This document shows, in pieces, positions 52,209-61,365 of a DNA stretch of 64,000 nucleotides. The stretch lies in assembly GCF_013402795.1 (NCBI RefSeq), contig NZ_CP058595.1:283501-347500 (forward strand), given 5' to 3'. The DNA comes from Costertonia aggregata. Its GTDB lineage: Bacteria > Bacteroidota > Bacteroidia > Flavobacteriales > Flavobacteriaceae. The notes beneath the pieces are model-generated. The model saw only the letters and a program-made list of their open reading frames with translations. It searched no databases and was not told the origin of the DNA. The position numbers and the translations under genes are program-made. Every line of letters starts with the position of its first letter. Position 1 is the first letter of the stretch.

Positions 52209-52230
52209 TACCCAAAACACCCTTTTTGCT

Positions 52231-52866
52231 TTGCAAATAGTATTACACCCTTGCTATTTTCCGAATATAGCCATATTCAGTGCTATTGCACAGAACGAGG
52301 TTATATGGGAAACAGCGGATAACTTTCAAAAACAAACCTATCGCAATCGTTGTTACATAGCTACGGACAGGGGACGCCATATGCTTACTCTTCCCATAAA
52401 ACATGTTGGAGGGTCACAAGGAAGGCAAAAGTATAAAGATGTTAGGTTAGACAATACGTATTCTTGGCAAAGACAGCATTGGCGTACGCTACAAACAGCT
52501 TACCGAACCTCACCCTTTTTTGAATTTTACGAAGATGAGTTGGAGCCTCTTTTTCGGGAAGACCAAAAATTTTTATTGGATTTTAACCTAAAGACCATAG
52601 CAACTATTTGCGCATGCCTTCAAATTGAAACCCCTACAAAAAAAACCATGGTTTATGAGCATCAACTTGATACCACTATAAAAGACGCTCGTTTTTTGGT
52701 AAACGCCAAATTAAAAATCAAATTTGACCAAGAAAAATACAACCACGTTTTTGAGGAAAAACATGGTTTTCTGTACAATCTAAGTATTTTGGACTTGCTT
52801 TTCAATGAAGGTACCAATGCACTGTCTTATCTCAAAAATCAAAATCTAAACCTCACGAATGCTTAG
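52231..52866 (+). CDS. WbqC-family protein
   Basis: A 211-residue protein with the WbqC opening MQIVLHPCYFPNIAIFSAIA and the later RGRHMLTLPIKH and SWQRQHWRTLQTAYRTSPFF segments. It starts with TTG at 52231, 22 bases after lepB; the family opening begins exactly there and no ATG is near. Members occur in O-antigen and glycan gene sets but the reaction is not settled. Its last codons overlap the next gene by 8 bases. Confidence 0.85.
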   Translation: MQIVLHPCYFPNIAIFSAIAQNEVIWETADNFQKQTYRNRCYIATDRGRHMLTLPIKHVGGSQGRQKYKDVRLDNTYSWQRQHWRTLQTAYRTSPFFEFYEDELEPLFREDQKFLLDFNLKTIATICACLQIETPTKKTMVYEHQLDTTIKDARFLVNAKLKIKFDQEKYNHVFEEKHGFLYNLSILDLLFNEGTNALSYLKNQNLNLTNA

Positions 52867-53170
52867 GTTTTTTCTTCATTACGGTATTCATTTCTTAGTT
52901 CCCGTTCTCATAGCCTTTGTATTTTTCAAGGAAAATCGATTTAGGATATTATGTATCCTATGGGCAGGTATATTGATTGATATAGACCATCTATTGGCCA
53001 GTCCTATTTTTGACGCCGACCGTTGCAGTATAAATTTTCATCCGCTGCATAGTTATTGGGCGATGGCAGTATATATTTTCTTGACCATAATCAAAAAGAC
53101 CCGTATCGTAGGTATCGCCTTATTGATACATATTTTGGCAGATGTTACGGATTGTTTATTGATCGACTAA
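52859..53170 (+). CDS. DUF6122-family small membrane protein
   Basis: A 103-residue protein with three hydrophobic segments and conserved polar residues between them: HYGIHFLVPVLIAFVFF, AGILIDIDHLLASPIFD and FHPLHSYWAM. The D/H-rich pattern IDIDH and HPLHS resembles metal-dependent membrane hydrolase-like proteins (YdjM/DUF6122 group). It overlaps wbqC and its 3' end overlaps the convergent gene by 15 bases. Function unknown. Confidence 0.8.
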   Translation: MLRFFLHYGIHFLVPVLIAFVFFKENRFRILCILWAGILIDIDHLLASPIFDADRCSINFHPLHSYWAMAVYIFLTIIKKTRIVGIALLIHILADVTDCLLID

Positions 53171-54172
53171 ATTGAGCGTGGTCATAACGGGAAAATGATC
53201 GGAAAATCCCACATCAAAATTTTGATGTGTTTTCACTTGAAATGACTTATCCACAAAAATAAAATCTATCCTCAAAGGAAACCGCCAAAAATTTATGGTG
53301 CGACCAAAACCTGAGCCTTTTTTCAAAAACGTATCCTGCATATCACCTTTTATGGTTTTGTAGACATGGGAATATTGTGTATTGTTAAAATCGCCGCATA
53401 TTACGGTTTTATAAGTACTCCGGGCCATGTGATTTTTTAGGATGGCGCATTGTTCTTCTTGTTTGGCAAAAGATTTTATTAGTCTCGAATACAAGTGGTC
53501 AGATCTTTCTCTCTTTACCATACCGGGTCTTATGCGCAGAGATTGCAAATGAACCACATATACTCGTATGGTGTCGCCTTCGTAGACAATATCGGCCGCC
53601 AATGCGCTATTTGCCGTATTGGGGAATTTTATGTGCTCTTTTGAAATTATCGGGTATTTGGAAAATATAGCCTGCACACTTTTAGCTCTGCCACCAACGG
53701 TTCTAAAGCTGTAAGGGTAGTTTTTTTCAAATTCATCGGTACCTTCCATCGAAAACTCCTGAATACCTATCACATCAGGGGCTTGGGACGCCACGAAATT
53801 CATGAGCCTACTGCTCCTTTCCCGTGAATAACGAAACTCTTGAACATTGTACCCCATAATCTTGAGCCCGGCTGTATCATCGATTTTCTTTGAGATATCA
53901 AGTTTGAAAAAAGGCTCCATCACAAAAAAACCTATTCCCAATACCAATACGGCAATCAAACAAAATTTGATATTGAAAAATAACCAGTATATCGAAAACA
54001 GCATATTGACCAAAAACAAAAAAGGTACCGATAAGGCAAAAAAAGAAAGAAATGGATAATCAGTCACGGATAAATGAGGCGCAAAAAAAGAAATCAGCAA
54101 CGATACCGAAAAAAAAAGGTTCAATGTCAAAACCAGTTTATTGAAAGTTGATAGGTTTCTCAAAGCAATCAA
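53156..54172 (-). CDS. Endonuclease/exonuclease/phosphatase-family membrane protein
   Basis: A 338-residue protein: three N-terminal membrane helices (residues about 12-88), then an EEP-fold hydrolase domain with MGYNVQEFRY, DVIGIQEFSME (metal-binding glutamate), VYVVHLQSLRI, VICGDFNNTQYS and FSDHFPVM (catalytic histidine). The domain probably faces the periplasm and may cut phosphodiesters of nucleic acids or lipids. It follows the first rhomboid gene with a 4-base overlap, in a unit with mutL. Confidence 0.88.
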   Translation of the reverse strand: MIALRNLSTFNKLVLTLNLFFSVSLLISFFAPHLSVTDYPFLSFFALSVPFLFLVNMLFSIYWLFFNIKFCLIAVLVLGIGFFVMEPFFKLDISKKIDDTAGLKIMGYNVQEFRYSRERSSRLMNFVASQAPDVIGIQEFSMEGTDEFEKNYPYSFRTVGGRAKSVQAIFSKYPIISKEHIKFPNTANSALAADIVYEGDTIRVYVVHLQSLRIRPGMVKRERSDHLYSRLIKSFAKQEEQCAILKNHMARSTYKTVICGDFNNTQYSHVYKTIKGDMQDTFLKKGSGFGRTINFWRFPLRIDFIFVDKSFQVKTHQNFDVGFSDHFPVMTTLNLVDQ

Positions 54173-55044
54173 TCTTCTTTACCCGCCTTGAACAAAAAAT
54201 CCTTTTCTGCCTTGGAGAGGCTTTCGTAACCGGACTTGCTTATTTTATCCAAAATAGCATCGATTTTGCGTTGGTGGTTTTCTTTTTTGTAATCAACTGA
54301 TTTTTTTGATGCCGTTTTGGTTTTACGGTATACCGTTTTCATTGGAGCTTTCTTTTCACGCTTTTTGAAAAGATTGCCCAAACCATCCAAAAAGTTGGAA
54401 AATCCTGTGCCAATATCAGTCCCTTTCAACAATTGTCGCGCATAAACATATCCGAGAATCGCACCACCAATGTGGGCCAAACGGCCACCTACGTTTGAGT
54501 TGTACCCAATCTGGATCAAATCCACAAGAATAAAAAACGCTCCCAAATACCAAAGTTTGACATTAAAAAAGATAACCCGGACCTCTTGATTGGGAATATA
54601 GGCACAAATAAAGATAAGAACGGCAGATACGCCTGCCGAGGCACCGATCAGAGCGGTATTTTTTCCTAAAAGCGTGGGGAAAACATTATAACCGAACAAA
54701 AACAAAAGCCCTCCGAAAATAACGCCCAAAAAATATACGTTTATGAACTTTCGGGTATCGAATAAATTTAGAAATATTCTTCCCGTAAAATAGAGCATAA
54801 TCATATTCCAAAAAATATGCCCGAAACCCCCATGAAAAAATGAATACGTTACCAAGGACCAAGGTTGGGATATATAACCCATAAAATCTTTGGGCAACTC
54901 AAACCACTGAACTATAGCGTTGGGATATAATCCCAACAAGGCCTTCAAAAGACCCGCTAAAATAAAGATTGCGACATTTATGGCGATGATTTTCTCCGCA
55001 ATGTTCAATCTTGATATTTGATATCTTATACCTCCTCCTGTCAT
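54169..55044 (-). CDS. Rhomboid-family intramembrane serine protease, with C-terminal cytoplasmic tail
   Basis: A 291-residue membrane protein of six predicted helices. The catalytic pair is S136 (ALIGASAGVSAV) and H191 (RLAHIGGAILGY); HGGFGHIFWNMIMLY in helix 2 gives the conserved His and Asn of the oxyanion site. A basic tail of about 75 residues follows the last helix. It comes 1 base after another rhomboid gene, and the two differ enough to be separate enzymes. Substrates unknown. Confidence 0.92.
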   Translation of the reverse strand: MTGGGIRYQISRLNIAEKIIAINVAIFILAGLLKALLGLYPNAIVQWFELPKDFMGYISQPWSLVTYSFFHGGFGHIFWNMIMLYFTGRIFLNLFDTRKFINVYFLGVIFGGLLFLFGYNVFPTLLGKNTALIGASAGVSAVLIFICAYIPNQEVRVIFFNVKLWYLGAFFILVDLIQIGYNSNVGGRLAHIGGAILGYVYARQLLKGTDIGTGFSNFLDGLGNLFKKREKKAPMKTVYRKTKTASKKSVDYKKENHQRKIDAILDKISKSGYESLSKAEKDFLFKAGKED

Positions 55045-55045
55045 T

Positions 55046-55789
55046 TCAATTCCATCGATTACCGTTAAACTGGTTTTTTTTCCAATACCACATCATAATA
55101 AATCCGAACAAGGCTCCACCAATATGGGCAAAATGGGCAATACCACTGCCAAAAATAGAATATCCCGTTACGCCAGAAAACAGATCAAGACCTATAAGCA
55201 CCGGAATAAAGTACTTTGCCTTTATGGGTACTGGCAAAAATATCAAGAAAAGTTCACTATTGGGGTAAGACATGCCAAAAGCTACCAAAATACCATAAAT
55301 GGCCCCAGATGCCCCAACTGCCGGTGTATTATAAGCACTCAAAAAATTATCGATCGTGCTTTGTGAAGCAATATTGTACCAATCTGGCATATACCGTCCG
55401 CTAGATATGATTTCTATGATTTGGGTTTGAGAGATTCCGGAATTTGCCAATGCGTCAAGCCCTGCGTTAAAATAATAATAATTGACCCCGGTATGTATCA
55501 ATGCCGCTCCTAGTCCGGCCGAAAAATAAAAAAACAAAAATTTGTTCCTGCCCCACATTCGTTCTAAAGGTGTGCCAAAAGCCCAAAGGGCGTACATATT
55601 GAAAACTATATGCATGAGCCCACCGTGCATAAACATGTGCGAAACTATCTGCCACCATCCGAAATTTTCGTTTTTTGGAAACCATAACGAGAACCACTCG
55701 TACATTTGGTCACCGTACAGTGCGGTTGCGGCAAAAAATAGTATATTAACGATTAACAGGTGCTTTATAGCATCACTTATTCTCCCCAT
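55046..55789 (-). CDS. Rhomboid-family intramembrane serine protease
   Basis: A 247-residue six-helix membrane protease, with catalytic S161 (AVGASGAIYGILVA) and H222 (IAHFAHIGGALFGF), and MHGGLMHIVFNMYALW in helix 2. An extended loop (residues about 105-150) precedes the active-site helix. The gene begins one base after mutL ends and is followed at once by the second rhomboid gene, so mutL, two rhomboids and the EEP gene form one transcription unit. Confidence 0.93.
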   Translation of the reverse strand: MGRISDAIKHLLIVNILFFAATALYGDQMYEWFSLWFPKNENFGWWQIVSHMFMHGGLMHIVFNMYALWAFGTPLERMWGRNKFLFFYFSAGLGAALIHTGVNYYYFNAGLDALANSGISQTQIIEIISSGRYMPDWYNIASQSTIDNFLSAYNTPAVGASGAIYGILVAFGMSYPNSELFLIFLPVPIKAKYFIPVLIGLDLFSGVTGYSIFGSGIAHFAHIGGALFGFIMMWYWKKNQFNGNRWN

Positions 55790-57640
55790 CTAAATAAATT
55801 TTTTATCTATATCGTTTTCAGAAATGGTAATATGTATGGGTTTGTTGAAGGGGCTCACCATGGGTTCCTTACAGGCGAACAAATCGTTCACCAATGCCAA
55901 CTGCGATGTGCCGTCCAAAACTTCCCCGGTTTTGACCGAAAGTGTTTTACATAGGGTCTTGGCCACCATATCGGTATACGAAAAACTGTTCCCCTCTACC
56001 TCATCTTGGTAATCTGAAATCAATTGATCCAATACTATCCCCACCTCGCTCTCCGGAACCAGTATTGGCACCCCTTTGACCTTAACGGCATCCTCTTCTT
56101 TGGTCTCGATAACGAAACCCAAAACGGATAAACTTTCTTTTATTTCATTCAGTATCCGAATATCCGACTTTGAAAATGAAAGTGATAACGGAAACAACAA
56201 TTGTTGACTAACCGCCTCTTTTAATGTACTATGCTTTAAAAAATTTTCGTACAGTACGCGTTGATGGGCCCTACTTTGGTCAATTACCACGATACCCGAC
56301 TTAATAGTAGTCAAAATATATTTTCTACGTAATTGTATCGTTGTGGCAGATGATTCGGTATGAGCTTCTTTCCCTTTAAAAATAGAGCCCGTGATAGTGT
56401 CAGATTCAAATTGAATACCCTCTAGATTTTCATTTTTTTCGACTTCGGACCGTAGGCCAACATACATACTTTCCCATCCTTTTGAACTTTTTGTGCTGTG
56501 GTTTGCATGGTGTACCGATTTTTGTTGTTTCTCCACAAAGGGGTTAAACCCTGCGTTTACCGTTACCCTTGGAAGTGTCGCTACTTTGCCTTGATAGGCA
56601 TAAGGCGTTTCCAAATTTTGGTCTTTTTCAAAATCCAGCGCGGGTACTACGCTAAATTGCCCCAAACTGTGTTTGATCGTAGATCGTAAAATGGCATATA
56701 ATGTATGCTCGTCATCAAACTTTATTTCGGTCTTTGTAGGATGTATGTTGATATCTATCGACGAGGGATTTACTTCCAAATATAAAAAATAACCCGGATG
56801 TGTATCTGTCTTTATCAACCCTTCAAATGCAGAAACCACGGCATGGTGCAAATACGGACTTTTTATAAAGCGATTGTTCACAAAAAAGAACTGTTCGCCC
56901 CTACTCTTTTTGGCGAATTCGGGCTTACAGACGAACCCTTTTATGTTGACAACTTGTGTACCTTCTTCTACGGGAACCAATTTTGGATTGGTCTTGTTAC
57001 CGAATACGTTGACCAAACGTTGCCTAAGGTTTGATTTTGGCAGGTTGAACAATTCACTCCCATTATTGTACAAATTGAAAGCAATAGACGGATGCGCCAA
57101 AGCGACCCTATGAAATTCATCAATGATATGGCGAAGCTCTACCTGATCCGATTTTAAAAAATTTCTACGTGCCGGAATATTGAAAAATAAGTTTTTTACT
57201 GCTATAGAAGTCCCCTTTGGGGTTACCGATACTTCTTGAAATACGACCTCGCTCCCTTCGATTTTTATATGTGTGCCCACTTCAAGATTTTCAGGTTTCG
57301 TGTGCATTTCTAGATGGGCGATAGCGGCGATAGAGGCTAGTGCCTCGCCACGAAAGCCTTTTGTGGACAGATTGAACAAATCCTCCGCATTTGTTATTTT
57401 CGATGTAGCATGGCGCTCAAAACTAAGACGGGCGTCGGTATCGGTCATACCTATACCATCATCTACGACCTGTATCAAGGTCTTGCCACCGTCCTTAACT
57501 ATGAGTTTTATCAATGACGAACCAGCATCAATGGCGTTCTCCAATAGCTCTTTCACTACCGAAGCCGGTCTTTGCACCACTTCGCCAGCAGCAATTTGAT
57601 TGGCCACATGGTCCGGTAAGAGTCTTATAATATCTGCCAT
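55790..57640 (-). CDS. mutL: DNA mismatch repair protein MutL, with a degenerate endonuclease motif
   Basis: A 616-residue mismatch-repair ATPase that links MutS to strand removal. The N-terminal GHKL domain is intact: LLPDHVANQIAAGEV, ELLENAIDAGS, VVDDGIGMTD, STKGFRGEALASI and FFFVNNRFI. In the C-terminal dimer domain the usual DQHA-x2-E-x4-E metal motif reads D454-Q-S-R-A-H-Q-R-V-L-Y-E465: histidine is S, alanine R and the first glutamate Q. The late CPHGRP-like site reads SPFNKP. The endonuclease is therefore probably weak or lost. It lies directly before the rhomboid genes. Confidence 0.95.
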   Translation of the reverse strand: MADIIRLLPDHVANQIAAGEVVQRPASVVKELLENAIDAGSSLIKLIVKDGGKTLIQVVDDGIGMTDTDARLSFERHATSKITNAEDLFNLSTKGFRGEALASIAAIAHLEMHTKPENLEVGTHIKIEGSEVVFQEVSVTPKGTSIAVKNLFFNIPARRNFLKSDQVELRHIIDEFHRVALAHPSIAFNLYNNGSELFNLPKSNLRQRLVNVFGNKTNPKLVPVEEGTQVVNIKGFVCKPEFAKKSRGEQFFFVNNRFIKSPYLHHAVVSAFEGLIKTDTHPGYFLYLEVNPSSIDINIHPTKTEIKFDDEHTLYAILRSTIKHSLGQFSVVPALDFEKDQNLETPYAYQGKVATLPRVTVNAGFNPFVEKQQKSVHHANHSTKSSKGWESMYVGLRSEVEKNENLEGIQFESDTITGSIFKGKEAHTESSATTIQLRRKYILTTIKSGIVVIDQSRAHQRVLYENFLKHSTLKEAVSQQLLFPLSLSFSKSDIRILNEIKESLSVLGFVIETKEEDAVKVKGVPILVPESEVGIVLDQLISDYQDEVEGNSFSYTDMVAKTLCKTLSVKTGEVLDGTSQLALVNDLFACKEPMVSPFNKPIHITISENDIDKKFI

Positions 57641-57643
57641 TAT

Positions 57644-57940
57644 TTAGGAGAAGAAAATTGAGAGGTCAAAATCCAATAGATATAGGCAAATCAAAATTAA
57701 AATAGACAATATAACTACCATCCTTATTTTTAGATTACGGTCTCCCTTTCTTTTGGTATCCTGCAGGACATTGTTAAATTTTGTTTTAAGCCCCCTATTA
57801 CTGCCGACCGTGGTCCTGTATTCATCAAATTTATGCTCAAGCTTAAAAGGATTCCCTTTTCCTTTATCATCAAAGTATCTTGGACTGTATTCAAACTTTC
57901 TGTTCCTACGTAATTTCGTTATTTTACTTAAAATGCCCAT
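57644..57940 (-). CDS. Small tail-anchored membrane protein upstream of mutL
   Basis: A 98-residue protein: a strongly basic N-terminal part (KITKLRRNRKFEYSPRYFDD) and one C-terminal hydrophobic segment (MVVILSILILICLYLLDFDL). Similar flavobacterial proteins are sometimes labelled riboflavin synthase subunit beta because ribH is near, but nothing in the sequence supports an enzyme. It precedes mutL by 3 bases. Function unknown. Confidence 0.75.
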   Translation of the reverse strand: MGILSKITKLRRNRKFEYSPRYFDDKGKGNPFKLEHKFDEYRTTVGSNRGLKTKFNNVLQDTKRKGDRNLKIRMVVILSILILICLYLLDFDLSIFFS

Positions 57941-58049
57941 ATCTCAAAGTTACTTAAAATCAAAAAGCAGCACCCAAAAGGATTCCTAAAATTTGTTAAC
58001 AGTACAAAATGAAATATAAGTGGATAAATAGGCTATAGCAGCACTAGAC

Positions 58050-58532
58050 TTACTTGCCCAAAGCGGCCATTTTAATGGCAGCTATGGCCGCTTCGGTGCC
58101 CTTGTTGCCATGTTTTCCACCACTGCGGTCAATGGCTTGTTGCATTGTGTCATCGGTCAAAACACAAAAAATAACTGGGGTGTCAAAGTGTACGTTCAAA
58201 TCTTTTATACCTTGTGCGGTTGCATTGCACACAAAATCAAAATGTTTGGTCTCCCCTTGTATTACACTACCTATGGCGATAACGGCATCTACATTTCGTG
58301 AAGTGATCATTTTTTTGGCACCGTAGGTAAGTTCAAAACTTCCAGGCACGTTCCAACGAATAATATTTGCCTCATCGGCACCACAGTCCAAAAGGGCCTC
58401 TTGTGCGCCATCATAAAGTGCTTCGGTAATTTCATGGTTCCATTCGGAAACAACAATCCCAAATCGAAAATTTCTCGCATTTGGGATTGTTGCCTTATCA
58501 TAGACCGATAAATTTTTGTTAGCGGTCGCCAC
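58050..58532 (-). CDS. ribH: 6,7-dimethyl-8-ribityllumazine synthase RibH
   Basis: A 160-residue enzyme that makes lumazine, the last but one step to riboflavin, usually as a 60-subunit shell. The key segments are FGIVVSEWNHEIT (aromatic substrate site), NVPGSFELTYGAKKM, IAIGSVIQGETKHFDFVCNA (read as two adjoining parts; H88-like catalytic histidine in ETKHFD) and DRSGGKHGNKGTEAA. It shares one base with the end of the preceding TPR gene. Confidence 0.96.
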   Translation of the reverse strand: MATANKNLSVYDKATIPNARNFRFGIVVSEWNHEITEALYDGAQEALLDCGADEANIIRWNVPGSFELTYGAKKMITSRNVDAVIAIGSVIQGETKHFDFVCNATAQGIKDLNVHFDTPVIFCVLTDDTMQQAIDRSGGKHGNKGTEAAIAAIKMAALGK

Positions 58533-59299
58533 TATTTTCCGTTTTTGGCCATTGCGATGAACACGTCAATGGTATTGGCTTCGGAAGACTTTGAATATTC
58601 GTCCTTTATCTTTTGAAAATATCCCAGGGCCTTTTCATTTTGATTTAGCTCCATAGCCGTAACACCTGCTTTGTACAGAAATTTGGGAGCGGTAAAATCA
58701 TTATCTGAGTGTGCTATCGCTTTTTCGTAATAATCCAAGGCCTCTTTAGGCTGGTTCAATTGCATGAACGCATCACCCAATCCACCTTTGGCCAAAGCAC
58801 CTAGCATGGCCTCGTCAGAAGAAAAGCTTTCTAAATATTCTATGGCCTTTTCATACTGTTGCATATCCAAATATGCCATTCCGGCAGAGTAGGTAGCGAT
58901 ATTTGCCGCTTTGGTACCACTATATTCACTTATAATGTCCAAAAAACCATATTTACCTTCTGCACCTTCCAATGCCAAGGTATACAATGAATCCTTCTCC
59001 GTTGTATTGGTCAAGGCTTGGTCAAAGTATTGTTGCGGGTAATACATTTGGTTTGCGGCATCTGCCTGTTTGGGCTTTATGACAAATTGATTATAGGCCA
59101 AATAACCCAAAACCCCAACAGCTATTACACCAATTACACCAAGAATATAATTTTGGTTTTTGGAAACCCATTCCTCGGTCTTGGAAGCCCCTTCGTCCAA
59201 AGTACTAAAAACCTCTGCTGTTGTGCTGTTTTCCGCATCAAGCTGTTGCTCTTCAACTTTGTTCTTTGGTTTATAGCCTCTCTTTTTGTATGTCGCCAT
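58532..59299 (-). CDS. YfgM-like tetratricopeptide membrane protein
   Basis: A 255-residue protein with a charged cytoplasmic N-terminus, one membrane helix (YILGVIGVIAVGVLGYLAYN, residues about 50-70) and then three to four TPR-type repeats in the periplasm (YSAGMAYLDMQQYEKAIEYL, GLGDAFMQLNQPKEALDYY, YKAGVTAMELNQNEKALGYF). This layout resembles YfgM, a partner of the SecYEG translocon and periplasmic chaperones. A -7 box, TATTTTTG, lies on the minus strand at 59328-59321, 21 bases before the ATG. It leads the operon with ribH. Confidence 0.85.
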   Translation of the reverse strand: MATYKKRGYKPKNKVEEQQLDAENSTTAEVFSTLDEGASKTEEWVSKNQNYILGVIGVIAVGVLGYLAYNQFVIKPKQADAANQMYYPQQYFDQALTNTTEKDSLYTLALEGAEGKYGFLDIISEYSGTKAANIATYSAGMAYLDMQQYEKAIEYLESFSSDEAMLGALAKGGLGDAFMQLNQPKEALDYYEKAIAHSDNDFTAPKFLYKAGVTAMELNQNEKALGYFQKIKDEYSKSSEANTIDVFIAMAKNGK

Positions 59300-59422
59300 C
59301 GTATTCTTTTATTGGTCGCGCAAAAATAAAGTTTTTATCCAAAACCTAAGGGTATTTATTCGTTATTTTTCGATATTTTGCACGTTCGCTAATGATAGAA
59401 AATAAAATCCCGACGATACGGA

Positions 59423-60502
59423 ATGCATTTAAAGAAGTTATCCCTCATCAACTATAAAAACTTTGACGCACGAAATTTTGAATTCGATACTAAAATAAAC
59501 TGCTTTGTAGGTAAAAACGGAATAGGAAAGACCAATATTCTCGATGCCATATACCATCTTTCCTTTGGGAAAAGCTACTTTAACCCTGTCGCCACACAAA
59601 ATATAAAACATGAGCAAGATTTCTTCGTGATAGATGGCGAGTTTGAAAAAAATGAGCGGGAGGAAAAAATTATTTGTAGTCTAAAGCGGGGCAACAAAAA
59701 AATCATAAAACGAAACGGAAAACCATATGAACGCTTTTCTGACCATATCGGGTTTTTACCCTTGGTAATCATATCCCCCGCCGATAGGGATTTAATCGTA
59801 GAGGGGAGCGACACCCGTCGTAAATTTATTGACGGCGTTATTTCCCAGTCGGACAAAGCTTATCTCCAAACCCTCATCAAATACAACAAAGTACTGCTAC
59901 AGCGAAATTCGCTTTTGAAATATTTTGCCGCCAACCGTACTTTTGATGTGGATACACTAGAAGTTTATAACGAGCAATTACATACATATGGCACCGATAT
60001 ATTCCTAAAAAGAAAAATCTTCCTTGAAGCGTTTATTCCAATTTTTAAGGAGCAATATGCGGCCATATCTGGCAAAAGTGAAGAGGTCTCTTTGCATTAC
60101 GATAGCAGATTATTGGAGTGTGACCTTAGTGTACTGTTAAAAAATACAATCGAAAAGGATAGGGCCTTGCAATATACCAGCGTAGGTGTTCATAAAGATG
60201 ATTTAAGTTTTCAGATTCAGGGGCACCCCATAAAAAAGTTTGGAAGTCAAGGGCAACAAAAATCGTTTTTGGTAGCATTAAAATTGGCACAGTTCAATTT
60301 TATCAAAAAACAGGCGCAAACAATTCCCATTCTACTTTTGGACGATATTTTTGATAAGTTGGATGAAAATAGGGTCGCACATATCGTAACTTTGGTAGAC
60401 GATGCTAATTTTGGGCAAATCTTTATAAGTGACACCCACGCCGAACGCACAGAAAATGTGGTCAAAACTATACACCAATCATATAAAATATTTAAATTAT
60501 AG
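59423..60502 (+). CDS. recF: DNA replication/repair protein RecF
   Basis: A 359-residue SMC-like ATPase that loads RecA at gaps. It carries Walker [18 protein letters not shown], the ABC signature around [17 protein letters not shown] and Walker [16 protein letters not shown]. It is divergent from the YfgM-like gene and is followed after one base by a small lipoprotein gene. It is not beside dnaA, so the window is not the replication origin region. Confidence 0.95.
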   Translation: MHLKKLSLINYKNFDARNFEFDTKINCFVGKNGIGKTNILDAIYHLSFGKSYFNPVATQNIKHEQDFFVIDGEFEKNEREEKIICSLKRGNKKIIKRNGKPYERFSDHIGFLPLVIISPADRDLIVEGSDTRRKFIDGVISQSDKAYLQTLIKYNKVLLQRNSLLKYFAANRTFDVDTLEVYNEQLHTYGTDIFLKRKIFLEAFIPIFKEQYAAISGKSEEVSLHYDSRLLECDLSVLLKNTIEKDRALQYTSVGVHKDDLSFQIQGHPIKKFGSQGQQKSFLVALKLAQFNFIKKQAQTIPILLLDDIFDKLDENRVAHIVTLVDDANFGQIFISDTHAERTENVVKTIHQSYKIFKL

Positions 60503-60503
60503 C

Positions 60504-60926
60504 ATGCAGAAGGCTTTGGTTTTATTGGTAATTATGTGGTCATGTATCGCTTGCAACGAAAAGGTAGCATCGGCAGATTTACAAAACCTGAACGGGTATT
60601 GGGAAATCGAGGAAGTTACTTTCCCCAATGGAGATACTAAAGATTACAAAGTAAATGCGACCATAGATTATATCAAAATAGATAAAAACAAAGGTTTCAG
60701 AAAAAAAGTACAGCCAAAATTTGATGGTACGTACAAAACGTCGGACGATGCCGCTGCATTTTCCATTACCGAAAAAGACGCGGTTTTTTTGATTCACTAT
60801 AAAAACGGTTTGAACGAGTGGAGCGAACAATTGGTCTCTGTATCGAAGAATGATTTTTCTGTACGAACAGAGGACGGCGTCATGTACAAATACAAAAGAT
60901 TTACACCTATACAAGTGACGGACTAA
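60504..60926 (+). CDS. Small lipoprotein of lipocalin-like form
   Basis: A 140-residue lipoprotein with lipobox SCIAC (mature from C17) and an alternating strand pattern that opens with LNGYWEIEEVTFPNGD, as in lipocalin-like extracellular proteins of Bacteroidota. The ATG at 60504 follows recF by one base; a longer reading back to 60429 would overlap recF and lose the signal peptide. Its stop shares a base with the next start (TAATG). Ligand unknown. Confidence 0.8.
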   Translation: MQKALVLLVIMWSCIACNEKVASADLQNLNGYWEIEEVTFPNGDTKDYKVNATIDYIKIDKNKGFRKKVQPKFDGTYKTSDDAAAFSITEKDAVFLIHYKNGLNEWSEQLVSVSKNDFSVRTEDGVMYKYKRFTPIQVTD

Positions 60927-61222
60927 TGGCAAAACGCAACAATACAAATTTGCCCATGAGCGATGCTCTGCAGGAGTTTATCCAAAAAAACAAACTCCAA
61001 AAAGGCATTGACAAGGTTGATGCACGCCAAGCATGGGCAGACTTGATGGGCAATGGGGTAAACAACTATACCACTGCCGTGGAGTTAAAAAACGACACCT
61101 TACATGTTTCGCTTTCATCATCGGTATTGCGTGAGGAACTTAGCTTGGGAAGGTCTAAAATCATTGCGATGCTGAATGAGGAATTGGGAAAGGAACTGAT
61201 AAAAAAATTGATTTTAAGATAG
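60926..61222 (+). CDS. DUF721 (DciA-like) protein
   Basis: A 98-residue protein with the DUF721 pattern: LQEFIQKNKLQKGIDKVDA, WADLMGNGVNNYTTAVELKN, LHVSLSSSVLREELSLGR and a C-terminal ELIKKLILR. DUF721 includes DciA, which loads the replicative helicase in bacteria without DnaC. Position after recF fits a replication role. The short form, without the C-terminal extension, is usual in flavobacteria. Confidence 0.88.
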   Translation: MAKRNNTNLPMSDALQEFIQKNKLQKGIDKVDARQAWADLMGNGVNNYTTAVELKNDTLHVSLSSSVLREELSLGRSKIIAMLNEELGKELIKKLILR

Positions 61223-61311
61223 CTTATCCATTATACTTTTTATGTTTTTTGATAAACCCTATCAATTGAATTTAATTTTGGATGACCTGGATGCTCAGTA
61301 TTCAATATAAT

Positions 61312-61349
61312 AAAAATGCCGTATCGCAATATAGCGATACGGCATTTTT
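61312..61349. terminator. Bidirectional terminator between DUF721 gene and ndk
   Basis: AAAAATGCCGTATCGC pairs perfectly with GCGATACGGCATTTTT over an AATATA loop: 16 base pairs, with T-runs on both strands. It serves the two convergent genes. Confidence 0.92.
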
Positions 61350-61365
61350 ATATGATATTCCAAAC

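Noticed and set aside
57644-57940. Riboflavin synthase subunit beta, a label often given to such proteins.
   Set aside because: The 98-residue protein is basic with one C-terminal membrane helix and has no lumazine- or riboflavin-synthase motif; the real RibH is at 58050-58532.
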